From Nitrospira_D sp019636945 (GTDB lineage Bacteria > Nitrospirota > Nitrospiria > Nitrospirales > Nitrospiraceae), in assembly GCF_047338595.1 (NCBI RefSeq), contig NZ_JBLFBO010000014.1, forward strand, positions 8,951 to 72,950: a DNA stretch of 64,000 nucleotides, read 5' to 3'. The position numbers and the translations under genes are program-made. The notes under the pieces were generated by a model that did no database searches, was not told where the DNA came from, and saw nothing but the letters and a program-made list of their open reading frames with translations. Positions 24,960 to 33,434 of this stretch are shown piece after piece; positions within the stretch are counted from its first letter, which is position 1, and every line of letters starts with the position of its first letter.

Positions 24960-26140
24960 TGGAGCCAACACTCATGCCAGGGTCTATGGTAGGGGTCCTT
25001 GGCGGTGGACAACTTGGTGCGATGTTCACCGGAGCGGCTCGCCGCATGGGCTATCGGGTCGCAGTGTGGGATCCTGATTCCGATGCACCGGCCCATCGGA
25101 TTGCGGACCAATCATTCTCTACCTCCTTCGCAGATCATGATACCCGTGAACGGTTCGTTGATTCGGTTCAAGCCCTGACGCTGGAATGGGAAAATATCCC
25201 GGTCGAGCTCTGTCAATGGCTTGAGCAACGTCGGCCGCTGCGTCCCTCGAGTGCCGTCCTGCGGATTCTCCAAGACCGGCTGACTCAGAAGCAGTTCTTG
25301 TCGTCCTGTTCGATTCCCGTTCCGGACTTTGCTGAGGTGCAGTCGGTCCATCAGCTTCATCATGCGATCAAACGTCTCGGTCTTCCACTGATCTGTAAAA
25401 CGGCGAGAAGTGGGTACGACGGAAAAGGTCAATGGCTGATCAGGCAATCCTCTGAGGTCGCGCAGTTCGAGCAGATCCTCAGCAGACCCTCCTCCGGGGT
25501 CCGGTGGATCGCCGAACAGGTCGTTACCTTTGTGCGCGAGCTCTCGGTCCTCGTGGTCAGATCAGGAAACGGCGAAACCCGTGTCTATCCCGTCGCTGAG
25601 AATCGGCATGAGCACGGGATTTTGCGGGATAGCGTCGTTCCTGCTTCCATCTCTCCCAGTGACGCCGAGGCCGCCTGTGAGCTGAGCGTCCGGGCGGTGG
25701 CTGAGCTGCATGGAGTGGGAATCTTCTGTATCGAGATTTTTCAGGCCCAAGACGGTCGCCTGCTCATCAATGAAATTGCGCCGCGTCCGCATAACTCCGG
25801 GCACTACACCTTGGATGCCTGTACCGTCTCTCAATTTGAGCAGCAGGTTCGCGTCACGTGCGGTCTTCCATTGGGTGAAGTGAGACTGCTGTCCCCTGCC
25901 GTTATGGTGAATCTCCTTGGTGACGAGGTGACCGTCGTGCTGTCCGGTGAGGGAAGCCGGGAAACCTTTTCCACCCAGGGTGCCTCGGTGCATCTGTATG
26001 GCAAGCGGGTGATTCGCCCGGGAAGGAAGATGGGCCATGTGACGTTTACGGCTCCAGAAAGAGAAATCGCAGTCGCATCGGCTCAGCAATTCCTATCGCG
26101 AGTCCAGAACCCTCCCTCCGCTGTTCCATCCCCTTCATAG
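24959..26140 (+). CDS. purK: N5-carboxyaminoimidazole ribonucleotide synthase
   Basis: ATP-grasp enzyme that carboxylates AIR with bicarbonate to N5-CAIR, the PurE substrate. The 393-residue protein has the N-terminal nucleotide-fold GVLGGGQLGAMF, TLEWENIPVE, the ATP-grasp strand KTARSGYDGKGQ and the metal-binding INEIAPRPHNSGHYT motif. TGATG joins purE stop and purK start; GTG 24956 and an ATG at 24974 are alternatives. The next gene is 190 bases away and probably separate. Confidence 0.93.
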   Translation: MEPTLMPGSMVGVLGGGQLGAMFTGAARRMGYRVAVWDPDSDAPAHRIADQSFSTSFADHDTRERFVDSVQALTLEWENIPVELCQWLEQRRPLRPSSAVLRILQDRLTQKQFLSSCSIPVPDFAEVQSVHQLHHAIKRLGLPLICKTARSGYDGKGQWLIRQSSEVAQFEQILSRPSSGVRWIAEQVVTFVRELSVLVVRSGNGETRVYPVAENRHEHGILRDSVVPASISPSDAEAACELSVRAVAELHGVGIFCIEIFQAQDGRLLINEIAPRPHNSGHYTLDACTVSQFEQQVRVTCGLPLGEVRLLSPAVMVNLLGDEVTVVLSGEGSRETFSTQGASVHLYGKRVIRPGRKMGHVTFTAPEREIAVASAQQFLSRVQNPPSAVPSPS

Positions 26141-26333
26141 GCCAAAAGCAACATTTATTTCCTCAAAAAAGTTCGTTCCCGACCAACCCTGTCCGTTCGA
26201 TTTTGTCCCTTGATGGTTCGGAAGCGGTCCGAGCTCGTACCGCACAGGCAAAAAACCGAAGAATTCGCCAAGGGGCGGAGGGCACACAATTTGCTGTTTC
26301 CCGGCTATTTCCACCTCTGGAGGTAGATCTAGC

Positions 26334-28181
26334 ATGGGAACTCGTCCGGCCCAATCTCGCTCTCATCAAGCCCCAGACCGACTCTATCGGATGCTGACGG
26401 ACTCAGGATCGCGCTACCTTGTCCTTCAGGGGTTGGTCACGATCATCTTGTCCTATGAGCTGCTGTTCGGTGCCGATCCCGTCCTGAGTCGAGTGACGAC
26501 CAATAGTCTGGTGTTGGGACTCTGGCTTGGGGTCATTGCCCTGGCCATGTTGCCTCGAACCGTATTTGAAGCTGCCTGGTTTGGGTCCATGCTGGTGGCT
26601 CTCGATACGATTCTGGTGACCGCTGCCATTTATCTCTCAGGGAATGCCCGCTCTGATCTCTACATCACCTATTTTGTGCTCATGTTGCTGGCGGCATCCG
26701 TTCGGCGACTCAGTCATCTATTCGGTCTCTCGTTGCTCTTGAGCGCCGGATACTCTGTGGTCCTCTATGAAGGTATTCTGAACACGGGAGCGCCGGTGAC
26801 TGGACAGTTGCTGGGCATCCCGGTGCTGGTTGTGATGGCGGTCTTCTATGGAGTGGCTCTGGAAAATACGGCGGTCGTCCAGAAAGAGAACGACTCCCTA
26901 CAGAAAGATGTCGAAGGGTTGAAGAAGACAGAAGAGGACTTGGCGATCGCAAAGTCCGAATTGGAGGCCAGGATCTCCGCATTAAAATCAGATCTGACCA
27001 AGGCCAAAACGGATTTGCGGGAAGGGCAACTCACCCGGCAGGGGCTTGAACGGCAGCTGCAGGAGGCGCAGAAACTTGAGGCGGTCGGCCGAGTCGCGGC
27101 GAGAATTGCGGGAGAGTTCGGATCTTTGTTTTCAGCTGTCGGGAAACAGACCGGGATCATGTTGACGCACCTTCAACAACATGATCCGCTTCGAGGGACG
27201 GTCGACGAATTATTCAAGGTCGGAGAACAAGCCGCCACGCTTACAGCACAACTCATTGCACTCAATCTCGAGAGAGATTCGGATCGAAACAAGGTATCGG
27301 TCCATGCCGTATTGGGTGACGTGCGCGGCATGATCGCTGATCTTCTGCCAGAACACATTGAGTTGCGGGTTCAGTTGGACCCCCAGGCGGCACATGTAGA
27401 AGTTGATCGAGAAGGGCTGGAAACCATCCTCTTTCAGTTGGCGGTGAATGCGCGGGATGCCATGCCGAATGGAGGTCGGCTCACGATCGATGTGAAGACG
27501 ATCGAAGCGCCGGTGAAATCCGCACGGACAACTCAGGTCGGTGCGGCGGCGCCCCAGGTTGAGATCACCATCAGTGATACCGGAACCGGCATGAATTTGG
27601 ATACTCAAGCCCACATGTTTGAACCATTGTTTTCAACGAAGGAAATGAATATTGGACTTGGCCTGACCGCTGTCTTTCGGATTGTGAAACAACATGGAGG
27701 TCGGCTGGCTGTGGAGAGCCGTCCAGGGCAGGGGACGGTCGTCCGCGTGTCCTTTCCCGCTGCGTCCGTCCCAGACGGACAGGAGGATTTACTTCAGAAG
27801 TCCATGTTGGCCAGGGGAGGAGAGACCATCTTATTGGTGGAAGAAGACGAAATTGAACGGAAGTTAGCGAAGTCGGTTTTACAGCGGCACCGCTACCAGG
27901 TTCTGGAAGCCGCCTCACCGGTCGAGGCACTGATGTTGACGCAACAGTATCAGGGAATCGTGCATCTTACGGTAAGTCCATTGGTCATGCCGGAAATCGG
28001 CGGGCGTGAATTGGCCAGGCGGCTGTTAGACCTCCAGCCCACGATGAAGGCATTGTTTCTATCCAGTTATGATGATGAAACGATTCGACAGCACCGGATC
28101 AATCAGCGGTTTGTTCTACAGCAGCCATATCGCCAGACCGGGTTGATCGGGAAAGTGAGAGAAATGTTGGATGCCGCTTAA
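26334..28181 (+). CDS. Degenerate hybrid sensor histidine kinase (phospho-His and phospho-Asp missing)
   Basis: Membrane sensor of 615 residues: about six membrane segments (residues 25-190), a coiled coil (190-250), a kinase core and a C-terminal receiver. The dimerisation motif that normally reads IAHDFNN is IAGEFGS, with Gly260 in place of the phosphorylated His. The ATP-binding half keeps its boxes (NARDAMPNGG, DTGTGM, FEPLFSTKE, GLGLTAV). In the receiver (about 497-615) the acidic pair remains (VEEDE), but the phospho-acceptor Asp is Pro549 (SPLVMP) and the conserved Lys is Gln597 (LQQP). It probably binds ATP without phosphotransfer, or signals through conformation. GGAGGT lies 10 bases before the ATG. 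No cognate regulator gene is adjacent. Confidence 0.87.
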   Translation: MGTRPAQSRSHQAPDRLYRMLTDSGSRYLVLQGLVTIILSYELLFGADPVLSRVTTNSLVLGLWLGVIALAMLPRTVFEAAWFGSMLVALDTILVTAAIYLSGNARSDLYITYFVLMLLAASVRRLSHLFGLSLLLSAGYSVVLYEGILNTGAPVTGQLLGIPVLVVMAVFYGVALENTAVVQKENDSLQKDVEGLKKTEEDLAIAKSELEARISALKSDLTKAKTDLREGQLTRQGLERQLQEAQKLEAVGRVAARIAGEFGSLFSAVGKQTGIMLTHLQQHDPLRGTVDELFKVGEQAATLTAQLIALNLERDSDRNKVSVHAVLGDVRGMIADLLPEHIELRVQLDPQAAHVEVDREGLETILFQLAVNARDAMPNGGRLTIDVKTIEAPVKSARTTQVGAAAPQVEITISDTGTGMNLDTQAHMFEPLFSTKEMNIGLGLTAVFRIVKQHGGRLAVESRPGQGTVVRVSFPAASVPDGQEDLLQKSMLARGGETILLVEEDEIERKLAKSVLQRHRYQVLEAASPVEALMLTQQYQGIVHLTVSPLVMPEIGGRELARRLLDLQPTMKALFLSSYDDETIRQHRINQRFVLQQPYRQTGLIGKVREMLDAA

Positions 28182-28210
28182 CGTGCGGTGGCCTAATCCG
28201 GATTGCTTTG

Positions 28211-28915
28211 CTATCGATCCCAGGTTGACCGTTCAGGAGCAAAGAACCGCACGTCCCTCCGTTTGAACAATCCGATTAACGCCATCCCCGTAAGAAATCC
28301 CCCGATGTGAGCGAAGAAGGCGACCCCACCGCCTGTGGAGCCTATGCTCATGCCTCCGCTGACGAGTTGAGTCACAAACCACATTCCTAGGACGATGCCG
28401 GCCGGCACCCGAGTCATTCCGATCGCCGGGAGCATCACCAACACGCGTGCGCGCGGATAGAGCAACAGGTAGGCGCCCAGTACCGCAGAAATGGCTCCGC
28501 TGGCTCCGACCATCGGAATCTCGGAGGAAGGATCGGTCAACGCATGGCTGAGCGCTGCCAGAATACCGGATAGGACATAAAAGACGACGAACTTCGCATG
28601 GCCCATGGCGTCTTCAACATTGTTCCCGAAAATCCACAGGTACAGCATGTTTCCCAGCAGGTGCATCCAACCTCCATGCAGGAACATGCTCGTCACCAAT
28701 GTGAATACGGCGGGAAACCCGACGGCCGCTTCCTCTGGGAGGGTGGCGGTGCCGAAGATCACGGATGGAATCGCCCCGTACTGAACGGCAAAGAGCTGCG
28801 CCGGCACCTCTCGCAGATTGCTCTGATAGATAAACACGACGAAACACATGGCGATGAACGCCATCGTCACGAGGGGGGGCAGTCTGGTCGGATTATCGTC
28901 ATGGAGTGGGATCAC
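28211..28915 (-). CDS. Rhomboid-family intramembrane serine protease
   Basis: Cleaves transmembrane proteins within the membrane. The 234-residue protein has six predicted membrane helices, FLHGGWMHLLGNMLYLW (helix 2 His and Asn of the oxyanion region), the nucleophile Ser139 in GASGAIS and the base His203 in AHIGGF, so it should be active. A loop of about 20 residues after helix 1 is usual. The downstream DHH gene starts across a short gap. Substrate unknown. Confidence 0.92.
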   Translation of the reverse strand: MIPLHDDNPTRLPPLVTMAFIAMCFVVFIYQSNLREVPAQLFAVQYGAIPSVIFGTATLPEEAAVGFPAVFTLVTSMFLHGGWMHLLGNMLYLWIFGNNVEDAMGHAKFVVFYVLSGILAALSHALTDPSSEIPMVGASGAISAVLGAYLLLYPRARVLVMLPAIGMTRVPAGIVLGMWFVTQLVSGGMSIGSTGGGVAFFAHIGGFLTGMALIGLFKRRDVRFFAPERSTWDR

Positions 28916-28927
28916 GACGACTCAAGG

Positions 28928-29800
28928 TTATAGGTGTTGGTGTCGAGCGGTCACCAAGCGGGGCAATTGCGGGTCGCTTGGGGGGGATCCATCGTGGCCC
29001 AGCGGAACTGAAAACCCGGCGGCATGGGTATGGCCTCCACCGCCGAATGAGGCGGCTATCGCACCCACATCTGTCCCGTCCGCTCGCGAACGCATGCTGA
29101 AATAGCGACGGCCATCCCGATCGTGCCAAATTACGCAAAACGGATACTCCGGAGAAAGCCGCTCGCCGATCTGGCTCGTAAGGATCGCACTCTGGACGGA
29201 CGGAACGACTTCTCCCTGGAAGGCGACCATCACTGCCTGTGCTGCAAGTTTCCCGACGAGTTCCTGTTCATAGCGGAGGATGGCTCGGCCTTCCTGCTCG
29301 AGTGTCGATTGCGAAAATTCGTCCCACACGTTGAAGTCGAGGGGATAGGATGCCAATGCCGCGCTGATTTCACGACTGCCGGGTAGTGCCCAGGTCCATA
29401 AGTCCTTGTCTTGCACATACTGAAGGAGCCACGGTGCCGTCGTTCGATGAGCCCATTCCCAACTCAAGACGGCTCCGGACTTGGTCTGGTCAAAGTAGGC
29501 ATGGGGAAACCCGGCCAAGGTCTGCTCGGCGGTGATATGGTGGTCCAAAATCAGGAGTTCTTTCGTTTCTGCGGCCATCGTCTCCAGAATCGGCCGTGCA
29601 TAACTGAAGTCGACGATCAGTACCCGGCGGTCATTGAGATCGGGGGGCGGCGGTTGGCCGTGCTTGACGGGGAGAAATCTGGTGTTCGGAAACTTCTTCC
29701 AGACCGCCCAGGCGGCTCCAAACCCGTCGAAGCAATCCGCATGGTACAGGACGATGTCAGGGGGACCACAGAATGGTGAAGCAGTCGATACGGGAGCCAT
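28928..29800 (-). CDS. DHH-family phosphoesterase
   Basis: Mn-dependent phosphoesterase of 290 residues related to RecJ, NrnA and nanoRNases. It has an N-terminal YHADCFDGFGAA motif, VDFSY, the namesake LDHH with surrounding ILDHHITAE, and a C-terminal DHHA1-like GGGGHTHAAGF. Such proteins degrade short oligonucleotides or cyclic dinucleotide products; this shorter type is not clearly NrnA. It lies just downstream of the LOG gene on the same strand. The 5' region begins MAPVSTASPF, and other starts downstream are possible. Confidence 0.85.
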   Translation of the reverse strand: MAPVSTASPFCGPPDIVLYHADCFDGFGAAWAVWKKFPNTRFLPVKHGQPPPPDLNDRRVLIVDFSYARPILETMAAETKELLILDHHITAEQTLAGFPHAYFDQTKSGAVLSWEWAHRTTAPWLLQYVQDKDLWTWALPGSREISAALASYPLDFNVWDEFSQSTLEQEGRAILRYEQELVGKLAAQAVMVAFQGEVVPSVQSAILTSQIGERLSPEYPFCVIWHDRDGRRYFSMRSRADGTDVGAIAASFGGGGHTHAAGFSVPLGHDGSPPSDPQLPRLVTARHQHL

Positions 29801-29866
29801 AGACTTGGGAGCGGACCTCTTGGCCTGTTGTTCTACGCCAGGAACTGTACATGGAATCGGAGTGCC

Positions 29867-30922
29867 TTACAAGTCGTTGAGGTGGTGGATCAGGTGGCGG
29901 AGCCGCCCGGCACTGCGTCGGTTGAAGTTGAATACGAGCCGTGGCAGCTCTCGTATGGCCGGTTCATCGAGTTCTTCTTGCAGTGGTCCGCTCTGTTCAA
30001 AGGTGCCGTCGGAGAGTAAATCGGAAAAGCGTTCCCGGATCCGTTCAAGTTGTTCCGCAGAGACGGGCTCTTTCAGTCGCATAGCCAGCTGCCTGCCCAC
30101 GAATCGCATGGAGTGATAGCGCCGATAGAAGCGGAGGATGTGGCTTACGGCTTCATCGGCGGAGGTCACGATGGTGAAGAGAGCCAGGTCTTCCTCGTTG
30201 ATCAGTTTGCGGCGCAGGAGTTGTCTGGTGATGAATGCCGCCCAATCGTCCCAATAATCACAGCCGGGAGCCTGAAGACAGACGATCGGCTGGGGATCAC
30301 TCTTTCCTGTCTGCGCGAGAGTGAGAATTTCAAATCCCTCGTCATGCGTGCCGAACCCTCCGGGGAACAGTGCGATGGCGTTGGCTTCCTTTTGGAACAT
30401 CAACTTGCGGGTGAAAAAATACTTGAAGGTGATCAGTTTCGGGTCGTCGGCGATCGTCGAGTTCGGTCCTTGTTCGAACGGCAGCATGATGTTGACGCCG
30501 AAGCTGTGCTCACGTCCTGCACCCTCCTGTGCGGCACGCATGATGCCATCGGCACCGCCGGTAATGACCATGAACCCCGCTCGCACAACGGCCTGGGAGA
30601 ATTGGTGGGCCAGCTGATAATTGGGATCGTCGGAGGGAGTCCGTGCAGATCCAAAAATGCTCACTTTTTTGCGGTCGCGATACCCATGGAATACACCGAA
30701 GGCATGGCGGAGTTCTTTGACCGCGCGGTTGACGATTTTGACATCCAGGAGATCCAGCTGCGCCTCATGCAGCTTCAACAGCCCTGTCATGAGCTCACGC
30801 ATGAGTGCGGCATGGAGGTCGTCTTCCGGACTATCGAGTAACAGGCTGATCTGCTGGAGGATGTCCTCTCGCGATAAGGCGGGGCGGGGTCGAAGCGATG
30901 CAGACTTGCTGGTCATCGTCAT
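29867..30922 (-). CDS. LOG-family (lysine decarboxylase-like fold) protein
   Basis: Rossmann-like protein of 351 residues. It carries VSIFGSARTP, the GGADGIMRAAQEGA loop and the signature PGGFGTHDE, which in LOG proteins binds nucleotide monophosphate and releases the base (cytokinin-activating or purine nucleosidase activity). True lysine decarboxylase activity is not expected despite old names. N-terminal (about 75 residues) and C-terminal (about 100) extensions exceed the usual 200-residue domain. It precedes the DHH gene by 66 bases, which suggests a shared role in nucleotide turnover. Confidence 0.85.
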   Translation of the reverse strand: MTMTSKSASLRPRPALSREDILQQISLLLDSPEDDLHAALMRELMTGLLKLHEAQLDLLDVKIVNRAVKELRHAFGVFHGYRDRKKVSIFGSARTPSDDPNYQLAHQFSQAVVRAGFMVITGGADGIMRAAQEGAGREHSFGVNIMLPFEQGPNSTIADDPKLITFKYFFTRKLMFQKEANAIALFPGGFGTHDEGFEILTLAQTGKSDPQPIVCLQAPGCDYWDDWAAFITRQLLRRKLINEEDLALFTIVTSADEAVSHILRFYRRYHSMRFVGRQLAMRLKEPVSAEQLERIRERFSDLLSDGTFEQSGPLQEELDEPAIRELPRLVFNFNRRSAGRLRHLIHHLNDL

Positions 30923-31001
30923 GGTTGTCCTTGTGAGTGGTAATAAGAAAGCTTACCAACGGATCGGGTCCTGGTCAAAGATTGATGCAAACAAGACCAG
31001 T

Positions 31002-31778
31002 CTACGATGAACTGAGGGAGGGGGGAAGCTGCCCGAGGACCCAGGCTTTGATTCGAGACTGATCTGCCGGGGAAAGGTCCAGAAACTGGATTTCCACGGC
31101 AGGCGGCGTGGACAAGATGGGGCGGGTCACACCTGATACGGCCTCAAGGCCGGCGTTATTCAACACGGTCCCTCTGATCGTGAGGGGACTCATCGTTTCT
31201 GAGAGAGAGAAGCCTAGAATAACTCGGGCTCCGGGTAACAATAAGGCGGAAGAGATCAGCGACGCACCGGCATGGCTTAGTTGGGTGATGGTGCTCTGAT
31301 GGGCTGTTCCTGCGCCCTCTCCCTCCAACATACTGACCGTTGCCGAAATATTGGCCACACATCGCTTGGGTGACAGCACGAGGTCTCGGGCAGTCAACAC
31401 ACCGACCGGTTGGTTTTCCTTGGTGACGATGAGGATCGGGGTTCCCGAAGACATCATGAGGGTGGAGGCCTCATCTATGGCTCGATCATACTCGATGAAT
31501 TGGACCGGACGTGTCATGATGGTCCGCACTTCGACATCGTCTGGTTCGAGTCCTTGAGCCACGACCTTCTTGACGATGTCGGTCGGAGTCATGAGTCCAA
31601 AACGCCATTCGGTATCTTTGACCAAAAGACAGGGCATCCGTTCGCGTTCTAGCAGTGAGGCCGCTTCGGTGACCGATATATCTCCGGGAATTTGGACTAC
31701 ACCGGGTGTCATCATATGTCCAACCAGAATAGTCTGCGGATCCTCCCCTCGCAGCCGTTGAATATCCTTCTCCAACAT
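31002..31778 (-). CDS. CBS-pair protein with C-terminal PilZ-like domain
   Basis: Regulatory protein of 258 residues. Two CBS motifs fill residues 20-140 (MMTPGVVQIPGDISVTEAASLLERERMPCLLV, then IMTRPVQFIEYDRAIDEASTLMMSSGTPILIV), a typical adenine-nucleotide sensing pair. Residues 145-250 resemble a PilZ domain (TQLSHAGASLISS, then VILGFSLSE, a Val-rich strand and VEIQFLDLSP). The c-di-GMP contact motifs are imperfect: no clear RxxxR, and Gln replaces the Asp/Asn of DxSxxG. Binding of c-di-GMP is therefore uncertain. A role in adjusting a membrane or motility target is only a guess. Confidence 0.72.
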   Translation of the reverse strand: MLEKDIQRLRGEDPQTILVGHMMTPGVVQIPGDISVTEAASLLERERMPCLLVKDTEWRFGLMTPTDIVKKVVAQGLEPDDVEVRTIMTRPVQFIEYDRAIDEASTLMMSSGTPILIVTKENQPVGVLTARDLVLSPKRCVANISATVSMLEGEGAGTAHQSTITQLSHAGASLISSALLLPGARVILGFSLSETMSPLTIRGTVLNNAGLEAVSGVTRPILSTPPAVEIQFLDLSPADQSRIKAWVLGQLPPSLSSS

Positions 31779-31946
31779 CGCTCAGCCAGGTCCTCTCTTC
31801 TCACGAATCTGCTCGCCTGGCCGTCGCAATGTATGCCAAGTATAGCAGAAGGTTCTCTGGGCCCATGAAGGGCTGAACGCCTTGTCATTCAATGGTTTTC
31901 CGGCATACACTAGGTACGAATTGTGGCCCTGTCGGAAGGACCAAAG

Positions 31947-33428
31947 ATGGATTGCGGAGAGTCTGCTCATCAAGAATTCCTGAGTCGAGTTGAGGCGATT
32001 CCGTTGCATGGTTTGGGGTTGTCTGTCGATGTCCACTCCCCGGATTTGCCTAGCTTGCGGCGAAGTCTACTCGCACGTCAAGTGCCACCGGCGTACTTCG
32101 AAATCTTTCGGAATACGACGCGGGCCTTGGCGGTGACAAGGGGCGAAGTCGTCGATGCACGATTGACGTATCATGGCGAGGGCTTATGGATGACACAACC
32201 CGGAGTGACGGAGTCCGAACTGTTTCAACAAGCCGTATGTGAAGCGGGCGAACACCTCCATACTCTGCAGAGTGCGTGGCTCAATCACGAATGCGCAGCC
32301 AAGGTTTTTGCCGGCTACTGCTATGGAACCTATCTGCCGCCGCTCTATACACGAGGGAGTGCGGAGGTGGTGGCCGAAAATGCCACCGTGGTGCAATATC
32401 AGCTTGATCAGCTAGGTTGTTTGCTAGATGGGAGCAGGCCGCTGGTTTTGCTTGAGATGCCGCCGCTCACCTACTTTGTCGCGGGAACGTTGCCCATCCC
32501 GATGTTTTTTCAGGTGATTTGCGACCAGTCGCCATGTGGTCTTGTCCTTGATGTGGGGCATCTGTGGACGGTGTATCGCTACACCGGAGCGTATCGGACG
32601 ATCTCGTTGCCGCGGTTCGTTGAGACATTTCTCGATGCGTTCCCGTTGAATCGTGTTGTCGAGATTCATGTTGCAGGCCTTGATATCCATGAATCAATCC
32701 GAGCGCATCCGAGTCAACGGGTACCACGCGCCGATGAGACCGCATTGCCGGCTTGGACAGATGCCCATGCAGCCCCTATTCCACCGGTCCTGTTCGAGAT
32801 GCTTGATCAGATTTTGTGCCATCCACGGCTCACCAACTTAAGGGGGCTGGCTTTGGAAGTGGATACGAAACCGGCAGAAATGATCGTGGACGAATTTGCT
32901 GCGTTTTCCCGACGCTATGCGGCGGTGTTCCAAAAGGGAGGTCACAGCGAGAAGACCGTCCCTATCCGTGAAGCGGAGGTGGTGCTGGGGGCAGCGGCAT
33001 CCGCAGCGAGCAGAGAGATGATGGAAGCAGCCTATCAGCGCTATGTCCACGTTCTACTGGGCAAGGTGGAGCCAAGAGGGCCGGAGTGGAATGAGGATCC
33101 GGGGTACACCCATGAGCTAGATCTCTATCACTCTCTGTATCTCCCCTATGAAATCCTACACTGGAGCGGTGAGATTACGGATATGTTCGTGGAATCATGC
33201 CGTCGGCTTCGTGAACGAGGGATTGCGTTGGAAGGATTTGTGGCGTTCTGGTTCCATGACCCTCAGCCGCTCGCCGAGCTATATGATTTCTTCTTGTTGA
33301 AAGTGGATCGATTTGTCGCATTCGTCTATGAAGTGGCCCCCGACGTCGGGGATTTGGCTGCAGCAGAGGCTGAGGGGCTTCGTCAGGCCTATCGCCTTGC
33401 GAACGAACCAATCCCGACTGCGCAATGA
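31947..33428 (+). CDS. DUF692-like putative multinuclear-iron enzyme with C-terminal extension
   Basis: DUF692 proteins (MbnB, BufB) are TIM-barrel enzymes that use two or three iron ions to modify Cys-containing peptides. Residues 1-320 show the pattern: GLGLSVDVH, TYHGEGLW, the LPPLYT turn, LLEMPPLTYF, CGLVLDVGHLW, VVEIHVAGL and AWTDAHAAPIP, with His, Glu and Asp as likely ligands. The protein is 493 residues, about 200 more than the family; the tail (about 340-493) is helical and unrecognised. No precursor peptide or DUF2063-type partner is visible next to it. ATG 31947 has AAGGA 6 bases upstream; GTG 31923 is the alternative. The dus gene follows after 6 bases. Confidence 0.72.
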   Translation: MDCGESAHQEFLSRVEAIPLHGLGLSVDVHSPDLPSLRRSLLARQVPPAYFEIFRNTTRALAVTRGEVVDARLTYHGEGLWMTQPGVTESELFQQAVCEAGEHLHTLQSAWLNHECAAKVFAGYCYGTYLPPLYTRGSAEVVAENATVVQYQLDQLGCLLDGSRPLVLLEMPPLTYFVAGTLPIPMFFQVICDQSPCGLVLDVGHLWTVYRYTGAYRTISLPRFVETFLDAFPLNRVVEIHVAGLDIHESIRAHPSQRVPRADETALPAWTDAHAAPIPPVLFEMLDQILCHPRLTNLRGLALEVDTKPAEMIVDEFAAFSRRYAAVFQKGGHSEKTVPIREAEVVLGAAASAASREMMEAAYQRYVHVLLGKVEPRGPEWNEDPGYTHELDLYHSLYLPYEILHWSGEITDMFVESCRRLRERGIALEGFVAFWFHDPQPLAELYDFFLLKVDRFVAFVYEVAPDVGDLAAAEAEGLRQAYRLANEPIPTAQ

Positions 33429-33434
33429 GCTGAC

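Noticed and set aside
26180..26310. Possible riboswitch in the purK-kinase gap, suggested by GCACAGGCAAAAAACC
   Set aside because: It begins like a c-di-GMP-I aptamer, but the expected GACGCAAAGCC receptor segment and pairing are not present.
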